64,000 nucleotides of DNA from NCBI RefSeq assembly GCF_009910845.1, contig NZ_SIJB01000029.1, positions 124,001 to 188,000 of the forward strand, given 5' to 3'. This DNA is from Chengkuizengella marina (GTDB lineage Bacteria; Bacillota; Bacilli; Paenibacillales; KCTC-33759). This document shows positions 36,683-45,609 of the stretch, piece by piece. The position numbers were made by a program, and so were the translations under genes. The notes beneath the pieces are model-generated. The model searched no databases and was not told where the DNA came from. It worked only from the letters and a program-made list of their open reading frames with translations. Numbering within the stretch: position 1 is the first letter of the stretch; every line of letters starts with the position of its first letter.

Positions 36683-37696
36683 CTACTCCCAATTCTTAAG
36701 ATAGGGGTAAGGGTCTATTGAATTCCAATTTGGTAGTTTATATATACCAAAATGTAAATGATTTTCAAATTTTCCTGATGTCCCTTCAGGACCGTATCCT
36801 GTATTTCCAACATAACCAATGATTTGTCCTTTTTTCACTTCAGCACCTTTTCCAATGCCGCTAGCATATTTGGACAAGTGCGCATAGTAGAATAGAGTAG
36901 AATCATCTACTTGAACGGTCAGTCTCCAGCCACCATATTGGCTCCACCCGTATCTAATCACTTTTCCATCTAGTACACTGTAAATAGGTGTGCCCTTATT
37001 TGCCATAATATCTATTCCTTCATGACTTCGAGTTCCAGTTCCACTTGGATTATAGTTTCTATCATCTCCATAACTATTTCCATATGATTCATATGTGCCT
37101 GTTTTTAGAGGAAACATACCATCTTTAAAAATATTTTGTTGATGTTGAGATTTTGCTTGTATATTTGTATTTGAGCTAAAGCTCGGAATAACAATCGTTT
37201 GACCAACAATTAAATGGTTAGGATTTGAGATTTGAGGATTGGCATCTATCAATACTTGTGTATTAATTCCTAGTCTTTGAGAGATTATCCACATCGTATC
37301 ATTAGCCTGAACTATGTAATTATTGCTAGTACTTGAGTTTGGGATATAAATTACTTGTCCAACTCTTAAATCATGGGGGTTTGAAATTTGAGGATTAGCA
37401 TCAATTAGAGCTTGTGCATTCATTCCTAATCTTTGAGAAATAATCCATAACGTATCATTTGCTTTTACAGTATACGGATTAATTTCTTTTGAAACTATCA
37501 ACTTTTGTCCTGGATAGATCTCATCTGAGGTTAAGTGATTTAATGATTTTAATTCAGCAATAGTTAGAGAATAGTCATTTGCTATTTTCCATAAAAAATC
37601 TCCCGAATTTACTGTATACGAGGCAGCAATAGAGGTATTTGTCATGGAAGCGCTTAAAATTAGTCCTAGTATCAGTGATGTCAATTTTTTTCTCAT
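36683..37696 (-). CDS. Secreted LysM (x3) - M23 peptidoglycan endopeptidase
   Basis: A 337-aa secreted protein. A signal peptide ends near SIAAS (residue 25). Three LysM modules follow (about 27-68, 74-118, 125-170); modules two and three are nearly the same (WIISQRLG.N.Q.LIDANPQI), a recent internal duplication. The C-terminal M23 domain carries zinc ligands in HEGIDIM and HLHFGI. It would bind peptidoglycan through LysM and cut cross-links or stem peptides. It could matter for turnover of any modified cross-bridge made by the nearby ligase block, but that is inference. Confidence 0.9.
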   Translation of the reverse strand: MRKKLTSLILGLILSASMTNTSIAASYTVNSGDFLWKIANDYSLTIAELKSLNHLTSDEIYPGQKLIVSKEINPYTVKANDTLWIISQRLGMNAQALIDANPQISNPHDLRVGQVIYIPNSSTSNNYIVQANDTMWIISQRLGINTQVLIDANPQISNPNHLIVGQTIVIPSFSSNTNIQAKSQHQQNIFKDGMFPLKTGTYESYGNSYGDDRNYNPSGTGTRSHEGIDIMANKGTPIYSVLDGKVIRYGWSQYGGWRLTVQVDDSTLFYYAHLSKYASGIGKGAEVKKGQIIGYVGNTGYGPEGTSGKFENHLHFGIYKLPNWNSIDPYPYLKNWE

Positions 37697-37833
37697 GATG
37701 TCATCTCCCTGGTGTAATATTAACTATCATAACGTATATAAAATATTAATAAAATGGACAAATGATGGAAAAAATACATGATATAGGTATTTGGTATATA
37801 AAAATACACGAATAACTAAAGGAGAGATGAACT

Positions 37834-38373
37834 ATGAAAAAGGGATCTATCATTATTGGGCTATTAGTAAGCGTGGTCACTTTAAGCATACTGTTTTTTG
37901 ATGGAGAAGAGGAGGCACGTAGTGTAGCGTTAAGAAATAAAATGTTTGCAGAAATTGGAGGAGAGGCTCCTGCATTTTCTTTGAGAACGCTACAAAATAA
38001 TGAGGTTTACAAGTTTGATAATAATTTAGGTAAGCCAATGATTATTAACTTTTGGGCATCTTGGTGTGGTCCTTGTAAATTAGAAGCTCCTGAGCTTGTT
38101 AAATTATACGACAAGTATCAACCAGCAATAGAAATTGTTGCAATCAATATTACAGCTGAAGATTCATTAAAAAGTGCCATTAAATTTGCGCAAACTTATG
38201 GATTTCAATTTCCTGTATTGATGGATGAAGATGCAGAGGTTGCTGATGCATATATCGTACAGGCTATTCCAACTACATATTTCATTGACAAGGATGGAAT
38301 GATTGTGGATAAAGTACTTGGTTCAGTTGAACCTGAAATTTTGGAAAAAAAATTAAAAGGTTTGATTGATTAG
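37834..38373 (+). CDS. Membrane-anchored TlpA/ResA-type thioredoxin
   Basis: A 179-aa thiol-disulfide oxidoreductase with an N-terminal membrane anchor (residues 4-22) and an extracytoplasmic thioredoxin fold. The active site is WASWCGPCK, and the cis-proline loop is AIPTTYFID. Family members such as ResA reduce apocytochrome c cysteines, or support spore cortex synthesis (StoA). A cytochrome c is present near the right end of the window. AAAGGAGAG precedes ATG 37834. Confidence 0.9.
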   Translation: MKKGSIIIGLLVSVVTLSILFFDGEEEARSVALRNKMFAEIGGEAPAFSLRTLQNNEVYKFDNNLGKPMIINFWASWCGPCKLEAPELVKLYDKYQPAIEIVAINITAEDSLKSAIKFAQTYGFQFPVLMDEDAEVADAYIVQAIPTTYFIDKDGMIVDKVLGSVEPEILEKKLKGLID

Positions 38374-38402
38374 TAATAATAATAAAGTTTTTCTGCTCAT
38401 CT

Positions 38403-38430
38403 TTATAAAAAAAGACGCCCAATGGCGTCT
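38403..38430 (-). terminator. Terminator of the minus-strand ligase/racemase operon
   Basis: On the minus strand AGACGCC-ATTG-GGCGTCT is followed by TTTTTTT. It closes the block that starts near 45143. Confidence 0.85.
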
Positions 38431-38442
38431 AGTCCGTATATT

Positions 38443-39186
38443 TTATATGATAGCAGCGTTTGATTTATTTTGCTGCAAATTTTTCACCTGTTTTCCAGAT
38501 AGCTCTATAGACCTTTCCACAAGCACGTCCAATGCATCAATACAATATCCTTGAATTTCTTTACTTAACTGTATACAAGAAAACTCAGTACATGCTAAGA
38601 TTACACCATCGCAATTTTGATTAAAAATAAAGTCATGGATGATAGCTTGTATTTCATTTGTATCCGCATTTAAATTATTTTTTATATCATTATAAATGAT
38701 ATTCATAATTTGATCTTGAAGGACTTGATTTGGCACGCTTAAGTTTATGTTGAATTTTTTTGCGCTTTTTTCATAGATTCCACTTTTTATTGTTCCAGTT
38801 GTGGCCATAATTCCAATCTTACAATCTGCACCATAAGTTTCAGCAATTTTTTTAACTGTTTCATCCACCATATGGATAATATGAATATCAGTCATTTCTA
38901 TAAATTTTTCATAGAAATAGTGTGAAGTATTGCAGGGGATAGCGATATGATTAACTTCGGCTGCTTCAAGCAGTTTTATATCTTTTCTTATGGCTTCTAA
39001 AAAAATATCCTCATTGTTTTCTAATATCACAGTAGTTCGATCTGGAATCGTAGCATGATTTAGGATTACCATATCTATATGATCCTGGTCTTTATGAGCT
39101 TCTGTTTTTTCAACTACTTTATCAAAAAAAACGGATGTTGCCTTAGGACCCATACCACCAATTACACCTAAAATTTTATGTTCCAT
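38443..39186 (-). CDS. Aspartate/glutamate racemase family protein
   Basis: A 247-aa cofactor-independent racemase. The N-terminal ILGVIGGMGPKATSVFF is typical of aspartate racemases, and the two catalytic cysteines are in AIPCNTSH and VILACTEFS. It would interconvert L- and D-aspartate (or glutamate). ATG 39186 has AGGTG six bases upstream; a GTG at 39195 is part of that site. It follows the C39-like gene by 52 bases and is the last gene of the block. Beside an ATP-grasp ligase and an asparagine synthetase, D-aspartate supply for the cell wall is the best inference. Confidence 0.86.
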   Translation of the reverse strand: MEHKILGVIGGMGPKATSVFFDKVVEKTEAHKDQDHIDMVILNHATIPDRTTVILENNEDIFLEAIRKDIKLLEAAEVNHIAIPCNTSHYFYEKFIEMTDIHIIHMVDETVKKIAETYGADCKIGIMATTGTIKSGIYEKSAKKFNINLSVPNQVLQDQIMNIIYNDIKNNLNADTNEIQAIIHDFIFNQNCDGVILACTEFSCIQLSKEIQGYCIDALDVLVERSIELSGKQVKNLQQNKSNAAII

Positions 39187-39238
39187 AAAAGTCACCTACT
39201 TTAATTTACAGTTTAAGTTTTGAGTCGTTTATTTTACA

Positions 39239-40285
39239 TCACCTAGTAATCATCATAGCATGACTTCCTATCGAATAGTATCTGTCAAAAAATGTATTAG
39301 CATCATACACCATTTTACCTTTTAGTGGATCCATTACATGTACATTGTTTTGATCATATCCATGTAATACCATAACATGCAAATTGGATGGGCCTAAAAA
39401 ATATTCTCCAGTATCATGAAAATACCACTCAATATTTAATCTTGGCTTCTTTAGATCAATAGTTACCCATACCATAATAGGGATTCCTTTGTTTAGTTGT
39501 TCTATTATTTCTTCTTTTGAACTCCCTGTCAAATCTGTTACTTTGTAATTGCTGACAACTTCATTTAAATACCCATCGGCAGCTTTTATAATAGGCGGAG
39601 TATAAGAAAAGAGACCTGCTCTTAGTTTTCTTGGATTACCAGCATATGCTTTATACGGATTAGGACCGTATAGTTTGTTGTTTTTCCTTACTAATCTCTC
39701 TTGTGGCAAGTAATTATCCGCCATCTCCGTTTTTGTAATCTCATAATTAAAGAAATGGAGAACGGAGGTCAGTGCAGTAATTTCACAGCCCTGGGGCAAT
39801 TCAGGGAGTTGTAAGATGGGTTTAAATGGCAAATATAATTCGGTAATTTTTATCTGGCCATCTTCTGAGAGCTCCGTTTTTTTTACAAAATCAGAAATAT
39901 TATTTTTAAATGTTAACGTGTGCTTTTTATTAATAGTCAGATGATATTCTTGACTGTCTAATTCGTAAGGTGCCATAATTTTATCTTGTCTAAAGGTATA
40001 ACGTGTACCGAGATCAAACATGGATGATGTAGCCATACCCATTTCATCAGTGACTAATATCTCGACAATATCACCATTTTCATTTATAACCGAATGTACA
40101 GTATTTTGTATAGGGGATCCAGTGTTATTATCAATATTTAAAATAGATACACTGCCTTTTCCGTCATTATTGATTTTAGGAAGAGTTAATACTTCATCTA
40201 TAACGACTTCAGAATTGTTTGGAAAAAAAAGAACAGTCGATGTGAGCATAAATATTGATGCAACTTGTTTTACTATATTTACCAT
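39239..40285 (-). CDS. Secreted C39-like cysteine peptidase with N-terminal Cna-B-like domain
   Basis: A 348-aa protein with a signal peptide or membrane anchor (about residues 4-22), a beta-rich region resembling a Cna-B/SpaA-type repeat (about 45-130, GSVSILNIDNNTGSPIQNT), and a C39_2-type peptidase domain (about 160-348). The catalytic cysteine is in LPQGCEITAL, the histidine in NLHVMVLHGYD and the acidic residue in VMDPLKG. The substrate is unknown. It sits between asparagine synthetase and racemase genes in one transcript, which argues for wall or peptide processing. AGGAGGAG precedes ATG 40285. Confidence 0.8.
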   Translation of the reverse strand: MVNIVKQVASIFMLTSTVLFFPNNSEVVIDEVLTLPKINNDGKGSVSILNIDNNTGSPIQNTVHSVINENGDIVEILVTDEMGMATSSMFDLGTRYTFRQDKIMAPYELDSQEYHLTINKKHTLTFKNNISDFVKKTELSEDGQIKITELYLPFKPILQLPELPQGCEITALTSVLHFFNYEITKTEMADNYLPQERLVRKNNKLYGPNPYKAYAGNPRKLRAGLFSYTPPIIKAADGYLNEVVSNYKVTDLTGSSKEEIIEQLNKGIPIMVWVTIDLKKPRLNIEWYFHDTGEYFLGPSNLHVMVLHGYDQNNVHVMDPLKGKMVYDANTFFDRYYSIGSHAMMITR

Positions 40286-40334
40286 AAACTCCTCCTAGTA
40301 CAACCCAAGAACATTTGTTACAGTTATGAAAGGC

Positions 40335-42176
40335 TCATGTGAAGAATTTTTTATACCATACAAGAAATACGTATACCGTCCAAATATATCTTGCATAATT
40401 GTGCTTCTCTTCATAATGGTCATCAAGATATCTCATTAGTTCATCAGTATAAAAAAATTCTTTTGCCATGTCTGATTGAAACATTTCTTTTACGATATTG
40501 TAGTATTTTTCTTCTCTTAACCAATATCGGATGGGTACAGGAAAGCCAACTTTTGGTCGGTTTGCCCATTCTTCAGGTAGCGATTCTTTAGCTGCGGTTC
40601 TTAGTGCAAGTTTTGTATTAAATTCATTTACACGTTGATCTGCAGGGATTTTTGTTGCTAAATCCATGACCATTTTATCTAAGAATGGAACTCGCAGTTC
40701 AATGGAATGTGCTGAGCTCATTTTATCGGCTTTTAGCAATATATCTCCTGGCAGCCATAACTTAAGATCCACATATTGCATTTTTGTAAGATCATCTTTG
40801 TCATTTACTTTATCATAAACTTCTTTAGTAATGTCTAGGATAGAAGGACTGTTTTTGTAATCCTCTTTTAGCACTTTTAATGCATCTATTTCCTCAAAAA
40901 CCTTAGCTTGGCCAATAAATCTTTCTTCTACTTTTTGCCCACCTTTTTCCAAGAAAGCGGTAATTCTATTTCTGGGAAGCTTTTGACTTAATTTTGAGAC
41001 TGAGCGACGAATAGTAAAAGGAAGTTTTTCATATTTACGCATAGCAGGTGTACCTTGATACCATGCATATCCACCAAATATTTCATCAGCACCCTCCCCA
41101 GATAACACTACGGTTACATGTTTGCTTGCTAATTCAGCTAAAAAATATAAGGGAACTGATGAGGGATTAGATTGGGGTTCATCCATGTGATACTGGATGG
41201 TTGGCAACATTTTAAAGCATTCGTCCGCATTGATAATCTTTTTATGATTTTCGATGTGTAAGATTTCAGATAAATCCTTTGCTAGATTGGTTTCATTGAA
41301 TATTCCTTCATGATCTTGAAAGCCAACAGAGAACGTTTTATTCGGATTTAAAAGGGAAGTAATATAACTTGAGTCGACCCCACCTGATAAAAAAGAACCT
41401 ACTTTCACATCGCTAATTTTATGGTATTTAACCGATTCTTCTAACGTTTTTTTGATCTGCTCAACGTAATAATTTAGGCTATTTTCTTTTACTGAAAAAT
41501 TAGCATCCCAAAACGGTTTGATTTCAATTTCACCTTTTTTATATAACATATAATGACCAGGTTTTAGCTTATATATCCCTTTGAAAAATGTTTCATCCAT
41601 AACTGAATATTGAAAGGTAAGATAAGGTTTTAGAGCATCCTTATTGATTTCCCTTTTATAACCTGGATGTTTTAAAATGGATTTGATTTCTGAGCCAAAT
41701 ATAAAGGAGTGATCCAATGTATTTTGAGTATAATACAAAGGTTTGATCCCGAAGAAATCTCTTGCTAGGAACATCGTTTCTTTTTTAGAATCCCAAATAG
41801 CGAAGGCAAACATGCCTCTTAATTTCTGTAATATATCAACGCCATATTCTTCATAACCATGAAGAATAACCTCACTATCTGTTTTACTAACAAATTCATG
41901 TCCTTTTTTAATGAGATCATCACGTAACTCTTGATAATTATAAATTTCACCATTAAAGATAAGAACACAGCTCTCATCTTCATTGTACATTGGCTGATTT
42001 CCTTCTTCTACCAAATCTATGATCATCAAACGTCTAAATCCAAAGGTTACTATTTCATCAGAAAAGACCCCGCCACTGTCAGGGCCTCTATGAACAATAG
42101 TATTCATCATATCCTGGATTGTTTTTGTTTTATCTATAGGTAAACTTGTATCTGCAAAACCAACAAAACCACACAT
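40335..42176 (-). CDS. asnB: Class II (glutamine-hydrolysing) asparagine synthetase
   Basis: A 613-aa amidotransferase. The mature N-terminus must be Cys2, which fixes the start at ATG 42176 (MCGFVGFAD) with AAGGTGA upstream; ten more codons are open before it. The glutaminase half has IVHRGPDSGG; the synthetase half has the ATP PP-loop SGGVDSSYI and SGEGADEIFGGY. Besides making asparagine, paralogues amidate meso-DAP (B. subtilis AsnB) or cross-bridge D-Asp (lactococcal AsnH). The surrounding ligase and racemase genes make cell-wall amidation the preferred reading. Confidence 0.92.
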   Translation of the reverse strand: MCGFVGFADTSLPIDKTKTIQDMMNTIVHRGPDSGGVFSDEIVTFGFRRLMIIDLVEEGNQPMYNEDESCVLIFNGEIYNYQELRDDLIKKGHEFVSKTDSEVILHGYEEYGVDILQKLRGMFAFAIWDSKKETMFLARDFFGIKPLYYTQNTLDHSFIFGSEIKSILKHPGYKREINKDALKPYLTFQYSVMDETFFKGIYKLKPGHYMLYKKGEIEIKPFWDANFSVKENSLNYYVEQIKKTLEESVKYHKISDVKVGSFLSGGVDSSYITSLLNPNKTFSVGFQDHEGIFNETNLAKDLSEILHIENHKKIINADECFKMLPTIQYHMDEPQSNPSSVPLYFLAELASKHVTVVLSGEGADEIFGGYAWYQGTPAMRKYEKLPFTIRRSVSKLSQKLPRNRITAFLEKGGQKVEERFIGQAKVFEEIDALKVLKEDYKNSPSILDITKEVYDKVNDKDDLTKMQYVDLKLWLPGDILLKADKMSSAHSIELRVPFLDKMVMDLATKIPADQRVNEFNTKLALRTAAKESLPEEWANRPKVGFPVPIRYWLREEKYYNIVKEMFQSDMAKEFFYTDELMRYLDDHYEEKHNYARYIWTVYVFLVWYKKFFT

Positions 42177-42318
42177 AGAGTAATCACCTTTCGTTGTTTT
42201 AAGCAATCTATTTTATACGAATCTGCTTATGCTTATGGGTCCCGCAAAAGTAATCGGTCGATCATACTTCCATGTGACAGATTAAAATCATATCACGTCC
42301 TGTGACAAATATTTGCTT

Positions 42319-42368
42319 CAGTTCATCCAGGATGATACAATTCCGACACCAGTTCATCCATGAACTGG
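42319..42368. promoter_or_regulatory. Repeated CAGTTCATCC sites with a perfect 9-bp palindrome upstream of asnB
   Basis: CAGTTCATCC occurs at 42319-42328 and 42350-42359. The second copy forms, with 42360-42368, the palindrome CCAGTTCAT-CC-ATGAACTGG. The two direct copies are 31 bases apart, about three helical turns. It lies in the 229-base gap between the MurE paralogue and asnB, which otherwise shows no gene. No T run follows on either strand, so a terminator is unlikely. Confidence 0.55.
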
Positions 42369-42405
42369 GAATCACTACGATGTACTTTACTTTTTTGGGT
42401 ATATA

Positions 42406-43896
42406 TTATATTTCTAATAATCTATTTTTATTTCTAAGAACCTCTTCTACGATTTTAGCCTCATTAAAAGGTATTTCTGTTTTCCCTATAATCTGAGTTG
42501 TTTCATGTCCCTTTCCAGCGATAAGTATAATATCGTCCTTTTCACTAATATCGATTGCGTATTTAATGGCTTCTTTTCGATCAACAACTGCATCATAAGT
42601 ATCTGTTCCACTTTCTTCTTCTATGGCTTGGATAATTTCTTGAATGATTAAATCAGGATCCTGATCCTTAGGGTTGTCTGAAGTTACAATAGAAAAATCT
42701 GCATATTTAGCAGCTACTTGTCCCATTGCTCTTCTTTTATCTGTACCTGATTCTCCAGCATCTGCATATACTCCAAACACAACGATGATTCTACCTTTTG
42801 CATGTTGTTTTAAAGTAAGTATTGCATTTTTTAAAGCATCTTCAGTATGGGCAAAATCGATCACAATTTTATAATTATTTTTTTGATATACAATTTCAAA
42901 TCTACCTTTAATTCCTTCTAGCTTTTGAATACCTTCTTTAATCACTTCTAAAGGTAATTGATTACTATAAGCACAAGCGATAGCGGCTAAACTATTATAT
43001 ACATAGATGACTCCTGGTAAGTTTACTTTGACTTCAATATTGCCTCTAGGGGTATGCACCATATAGGTTGAACCATTTGCTGAATACTTGATTTCTGAAG
43101 CATAAATATCTGCAGTATTTTCTATACCATAAGTAAGTAACTTCGTATCATATTGTTGTACTTTTTGGGCTAATCTTTTACCGTAATCATCATCTATATT
43201 GATGATATTATTTTTCTTGGCAAGTTCAAATAATTTTGCCTTCGCTTGATAATACTCTTCCATATCATGATGTAGTTCTAAATGATCTGGGGATAGATTT
43301 GTAAAAATAGCAGTATTAAAATGACTGTAAGCCACTCTGTCTAAATTTAAAGCATGTGATGATACTTCCATTATACAATGATCCGTTTTTGCTTTTATCA
43401 TTTCAGAGAATATTTTCTGTAAATTCAGTGATTCTGGTGTCGTATTTTTATTTTTTTTAACTTTGTTGTTGATCATTGTTCCAATCGTACCAATTATACC
43501 CACAGAACGTTCTGCATGCTCAAATATTGATTTTAAAAAGTAGGAAATTGAGGTTTTGCCATTGGTACCTGTAATTCCGACAATATTTAGTTTTTCAGTT
43601 GGTCGATGATAAAAGTTTGATGATATTCTAGCTAATGCTGTTCTAGTGTTTTTCACTTTTAATACAGTGATATTACCTTCAATTTGCAGATCTTTTTCAA
43701 CAATAATTGCAATTGCTCCCATTTCGATTGCTTTTTGAATAAAGGTATGTCCGTCTACTGAAAACCCAGAAATAGCCACAAATATACTATTTTCTATTAC
43801 TTCTCTAGAGTCGTACGCCACAGCGTTAATTTCTATATTGGTATCTCCCTTAATTTTAACATAATTAAGGTCTTGAAGTACTGAGGATAATAACAT
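42406..43896 (-). CDS. MurE-type Mur ligase paralogue (UDP-MurNAc-dipeptide + amino acid)
   Basis: A 496-aa Mur ligase with the full MurE build: N-terminal UDP-binding domain (AYDSREVIENSIFVAISG), ATPase loop GITGTNGKTS, TTPESLNLQKIF, EVSSHALNLDRV, and C-terminal domain. The amino-acid selectivity motif is SDNPKDQDP; meso-DAP-adding enzymes have DNPR and staphylococcal Lys-adding enzymes DNPA. The region usually written GCGGDRD reads FGVYADAGESGTDKRRAMG. It is therefore a divergent MurE and may add a residue other than meso-DAP. It is 53 bases after the ATP-grasp gene. A second, housekeeping murE would be expected elsewhere in the genome. Confidence 0.88.
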   Translation of the reverse strand: MLLSSVLQDLNYVKIKGDTNIEINAVAYDSREVIENSIFVAISGFSVDGHTFIQKAIEMGAIAIIVEKDLQIEGNITVLKVKNTRTALARISSNFYHRPTEKLNIVGITGTNGKTSISYFLKSIFEHAERSVGIIGTIGTMINNKVKKNKNTTPESLNLQKIFSEMIKAKTDHCIMEVSSHALNLDRVAYSHFNTAIFTNLSPDHLELHHDMEEYYQAKAKLFELAKKNNIINIDDDYGKRLAQKVQQYDTKLLTYGIENTADIYASEIKYSANGSTYMVHTPRGNIEVKVNLPGVIYVYNSLAAIACAYSNQLPLEVIKEGIQKLEGIKGRFEIVYQKNNYKIVIDFAHTEDALKNAILTLKQHAKGRIIVVFGVYADAGESGTDKRRAMGQVAAKYADFSIVTSDNPKDQDPDLIIQEIIQAIEEESGTDTYDAVVDRKEAIKYAIDISEKDDIILIAGKGHETTQIIGKTEIPFNEAKIVEEVLRNKNRLLEI

Positions 43897-43949
43897 AAGA
43901 CCAGCTCCATATTTTAGATCAAGTATAAATGATTTATCTTAAAAAAACT

Positions 43950-45143
43950 TCACTTTTTAAAGTGGATTAATCGTTTGAATATTTTGGATGTGATCATACC
44001 AGCATTGGAGAATGCAGGTATAGGATCTTTCCAATCCCAGATGGCATATGCCTTAGGTTTAAACAACAATGATTTCAAAATGGTCTGGAAAGATAGTTGT
44101 CTAGTTTTTATATAATCTCTTATAGCATACATGTCTTCATATCCACACCAAAATCGTACGTCAGTATCTTCTTCTATGGCTTTAGGAGCAACAGGTGATC
44201 CTGTAAGATCTTGATAAGTGATGTGAGGAATATTCACTCCAACTTTGTATAATAATTGATTAATATTAGTGATTCGAACGTTGATTTCGATTAAATAATA
44301 TTGTCCAGTTTCGGCATCTTTCTTAAACTCAATTTCAGCAAAACCTTTATATCCGATTTCTTCAAAAAACTTTGCTCCTATCTCATGAAGTTCTGGAACA
44401 TATTTTTGACCTGTGTAAACAGAAGCACCAAAATTGATTGGATATTGACGGTATTTCTGACAAGTTAACCAGTGCGTTACTTTTGAATCCTGGTTTAAAT
44501 AGGCATCATACGTATACATGTGGTCATCAAAACCAGGGATGATTCTTTGCACGATGACTTCTAAGCTTGCATTTTTTGCTCTGTCTAGGGCTGCAATTAA
44601 TTCTTCTTTATTATGGACTTTAAATAACTTTTTTCTAAACTTTGCTACAAAAGTAGGGGAATCAACAGGTTTCACTAAACATGGAAATTTAATATTGTTC
44701 TCAACTTTTTCCATAAAGTTTTCCTCATTCACTCTAACAGTCTCAGGAACGTTTACACCTTTTTCTTGGGCAATTTGGTGAAGCGTTTCTTTATTCATGA
44801 GTTTTGTATACAACCCTGGTTCGGTTTGTGGAATAAGGTAACACTTTTTAAGCTCCTCCAAATGCTCATCAATAATTTCAACATAGGAATCATGACAAGG
44901 GATAAGAACAGGTTGAGCGCTTTGTTCACGTGCATAATTTATTAAGAAACGAATAAATTTTTTTGTTTCTTTTTTATAGTGTGGGGCAATTAGTCTTTCC
45001 GAGCAATGTTTAGACTTAGCTCCATAAGCACCTTTTTCTGTATAGTCTACTGCAACAGTATGTATGCCATGAACACCTAAGCAACGTATTGTACTTAAAC
45101 CTATATAATAATTGCATCCTAAGATGACTGCTTTATTATTCAT
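43950..45143 (-). CDS. ATP-grasp amino-acid ligase (COG3919 / D-aspartate-ligase-like)
   Basis: A 397-aa ATP-grasp protein. Its N-terminal Rossmann-like part (AVILGCNYYIGLSTIRCLG; later QPVLIPCHDSYVEIIDEH) and the ATP-grasp core (FPCLVKPVDSP, EVIVQRIIPGFDDH, GFAEIEFKKDA, LIEINVRITN) follow the layout of COG3919 carboligases. Enterococcal D-aspartate ligase (Aslfm), which attaches D-Asp to the lysine side chain of the peptidoglycan precursor, belongs to this type. First gene of the block; GAGGTGA precedes ATG 45143. The D-Asp substrate is inferred from the racemase and asparagine synthetase in the same transcript direction, not from residues. Confidence 0.78.
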   Translation of the reverse strand: MNNKAVILGCNYYIGLSTIRCLGVHGIHTVAVDYTEKGAYGAKSKHCSERLIAPHYKKETKKFIRFLINYAREQSAQPVLIPCHDSYVEIIDEHLEELKKCYLIPQTEPGLYTKLMNKETLHQIAQEKGVNVPETVRVNEENFMEKVENNIKFPCLVKPVDSPTFVAKFRKKLFKVHNKEELIAALDRAKNASLEVIVQRIIPGFDDHMYTYDAYLNQDSKVTHWLTCQKYRQYPINFGASVYTGQKYVPELHEIGAKFFEEIGYKGFAEIEFKKDAETGQYYLIEINVRITNINQLLYKVGVNIPHITYQDLTGSPVAPKAIEEDTDVRFWCGYEDMYAIRDYIKTRQLSFQTILKSLLFKPKAYAIWDWKDPIPAFSNAGMITSKIFKRLIHFKK

Positions 45144-45283
45144 TTCTTCACCTCAAATATCTATTAAAGACCTAAAATGAATTATTACATTATATATTGC
45201 TTCTCTGTAAATGAGTAAAGTGTAATAGTCTTGTAATATATTGATCTTTACATAGATACGTTGGAGTTGCAAGAGTTTTTAAT

Positions 45284-45475
45284 ATGAAAAAAGTGTATAT
45301 TTCTATTATTTCATTGCTTGCTCTTTATATACTCTTTTCGAAATTATACTTAATTGATGATTTTTATAAAACAAACAAAAATATGATGATGTTTTTTAGA
45401 AAAGAAGGGATTATATTTCTAGAAGTTAACAAGTTAAAAAATGAGTTGAAATCATCTTTTATGGAAAAAGTATAA
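45284..45475 (+). CDS. Small membrane protein, unknown (63 aa)
   Basis: A short frame starting MKKVYISIISLLALYILFSK with one membrane segment, then a basic tail. The ribosome site is weak (GGAG at 45262-45265 is too far from ATG 45284). It lies between the divergent ATP-grasp and nitroreductase genes. It may be real but cannot be supported beyond the hydrophobic start. Confidence 0.35.
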   Translation: MKKVYISIISLLALYILFSKLYLIDDFYKTNKNMMMFFRKEGIIFLEVNKLKNELKSSFMEKV

Positions 45476-45525
45476 CGGAGTGATAAGTTATAGTTATTGT
45501 GTAAAAAAAAATTTACAAAACAAGA

Positions 45526-45553
45526 TTGATTTATAACTAAAAATGAGTATAAT
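45526..45553 (+). promoter_or_regulatory. Promoter of the nitroreductase gene
   Basis: TTGATT (45526-45531), 16 bases, TATAAT (45548-45553). GTAAG...TTAC motifs follow in the leader, reminiscent of redox-regulator operators, but no specific site is claimed. Confidence 0.65.
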
Positions 45554-45609
45554 AATAACTGTAAGTTTTTAAATTACAATTAGTAAGTAATTGAGGAGGA
45601 GTTATTATA

